Shown here: positions 63,678-64,000 of the stretch, one piece after another
Layout: each line of letters opens with the position of its first letter
Position numbering within the stretch: position 1 is the stretch's first letter
NCBI GenBank assembly: GCA_017792425.1
Contig: CP051233.1
Span: 1,026,402-1,090,401 of the forward strand
Direction of reading: 5' to 3'
DNA from: Thalassovita sp.
GTDB lineage: Bacteria > Pseudomonadota > Alphaproteobacteria > Rhodobacterales > Rhodobacteraceae
DNA: 64,000 nucleotides
Position numbers and translations under genes: made by a program
The notes under the pieces: generated by a model
What the model was told of the DNA's origin: nothing
The model's input: only the letters and a program-made list of their open reading frames with translations
The model's database searches: none

Positions 63678-64000
63678 ATGGGAAAGACGCTTTACCTGCA
63701 TATCGGGCACTACAAAACCGGCACGACCGCGCTGCAACTGTTCCTGCAAAACTCAGGCCGGTTTCTGCGCAAGAACGGTTTCAACTATCCCGACGTCTGG
63801 ATGCGCAATTCCAAGCATTCGCCGCTGGTCTTTTCCGTGCTGCGTGCCGCGGGTGTGGAAAAGCAGATGTACGATTTCCGCGATCCTACGCCGCCCGCGC
63901 AGATGTGGGGCGATCTGTTCGACACCATCAACAAATCAACCCTTCCCGGAACCATCATATCCTCGGAAGAGTTTATGCGCATTGGCCAGTTCCCGGCGGC
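63678..64000 (+). CDS. Sulfotransferase-family protein (partial, runs off right edge)
   Basis: The frame opens with MGKTLYLHIGHYKTGTTALQ, where HIGHYKTGTT is the 5'-phosphosulfate-binding loop of PAPS-dependent sulfotransferases. FLQNSGRFLRKNGFNYPD follows, as is usual in bacterial members. At least 107 residues are present. The 3'-phosphate motif lies outside the window. It probably sulfates a sugar or lipid in the cytoplasm, and its neighbours (GT-sulfotransferase fusion, RTX protein) suggest a shared cell-surface product. Confidence 0.85.
   Translation, partial: MGKTLYLHIGHYKTGTTALQLFLQNSGRFLRKNGFNYPDVWMRNSKHSPLVFSVLRAAGVEKQMYDFRDPTPPAQMWGDLFDTINKSTLPGTIISSEEFMRIGQFPA

Noticed and set aside
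50048..64000. Type I secretion system accompanying the RTX genes
   Set aside because: I looked for ABC exporter, HlyD and TolC-type genes on both strands and found none in the window; the exporter must be elsewhere.

Overview
The window looks like chromosomal DNA of an alphaproteobacterium, most likely a Rhodobacterales (roseobacter-type) organism. It is GC-rich and gene-dense, with many ATGA/TAATG start-stop overlaps. Two TRAP transporters, Old-Yellow-Enzyme-type N-demethylases, a dipeptide-type ABC importer, FCD-GntR and LysR regulators and long RTX proteins are all typical of that group. No rRNA, tRNA or CRISPR array was seen.

Layout. (1) 1-4174: a split-type transketolase N-terminal subunit runs off the left edge. 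It is divergent from a full-length transketolase followed by a glycerate 2-kinase. (2) 4175-5011: mobile-element debris, namely a recombinase C-terminal fragment abutting a P27-type small-terminase fragment. (3) 5012-16162: an M20 amidohydrolase and ornithine cyclodeaminase are divergent from a dipeptide-type ABC importer, GntR regulator, second M20 hydrolase, amidase and RidA. This reads as uptake and hydrolysis of an amide- or acyl-linked amino acid, plausibly an ornithine conjugate, ending in proline. (4) 16298-22843: two FMN/Fe-S/FAD demethylase-like enzymes, a proline-racemase-family protein with an unusual active site and a P5C-reductase-like protein, divergent from a TetR regulator. This suggests N-methylated proline or betaine catabolism. 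(5) 23042-36352: a nine-gene minus-strand run (TRAP DctPQM, amidohydrolase remnant, serine hydrolase, indolepyruvate:ferredoxin oxidoreductase, IlvD, D-2-hydroxyacid dehydrogenase, LldD) divergent from a LysR regulator; a candidate 2-hydroxyacid/2-oxoacid pathway. (6) 36527-39109: an FAD monooxygenase coupled to a DUF2783 protein, divergent from a LuxR-type regulator across a strong inverted repeat. (7) 39230-44362: malonate operon (amidase, malonyl-CoA decarboxylase, malonyl-CoA synthetase) divergent from a GntR regulator. (8) 44367-49792: LysR, a second TRAP transporter with a GC hairpin between the binding-protein and membrane genes, and an AbgB-type M20 hydrolase. (9) 50048-64000: an RTX protein; an HscC-type Hsp70 coupled to a J-like protein without HPD and an unknown membrane protein; a glycosyltransferase-sulfotransferase fusion; a 1937-residue RTX protein; and the start of a stand-alone sulfotransferase.

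Most of the window is catabolic accessory DNA built as transporter, hydrolase or demethylase, and regulator modules. The right-hand 14 kb differs in character and seems directed at secreted calcium-binding proteins and glycan or sulfate modification. It holds the least explained combination here: an Hsp70 system beside a fused glycosyltransferase-sulfotransferase and giant RTX proteins, with no type I secretion genes in view.
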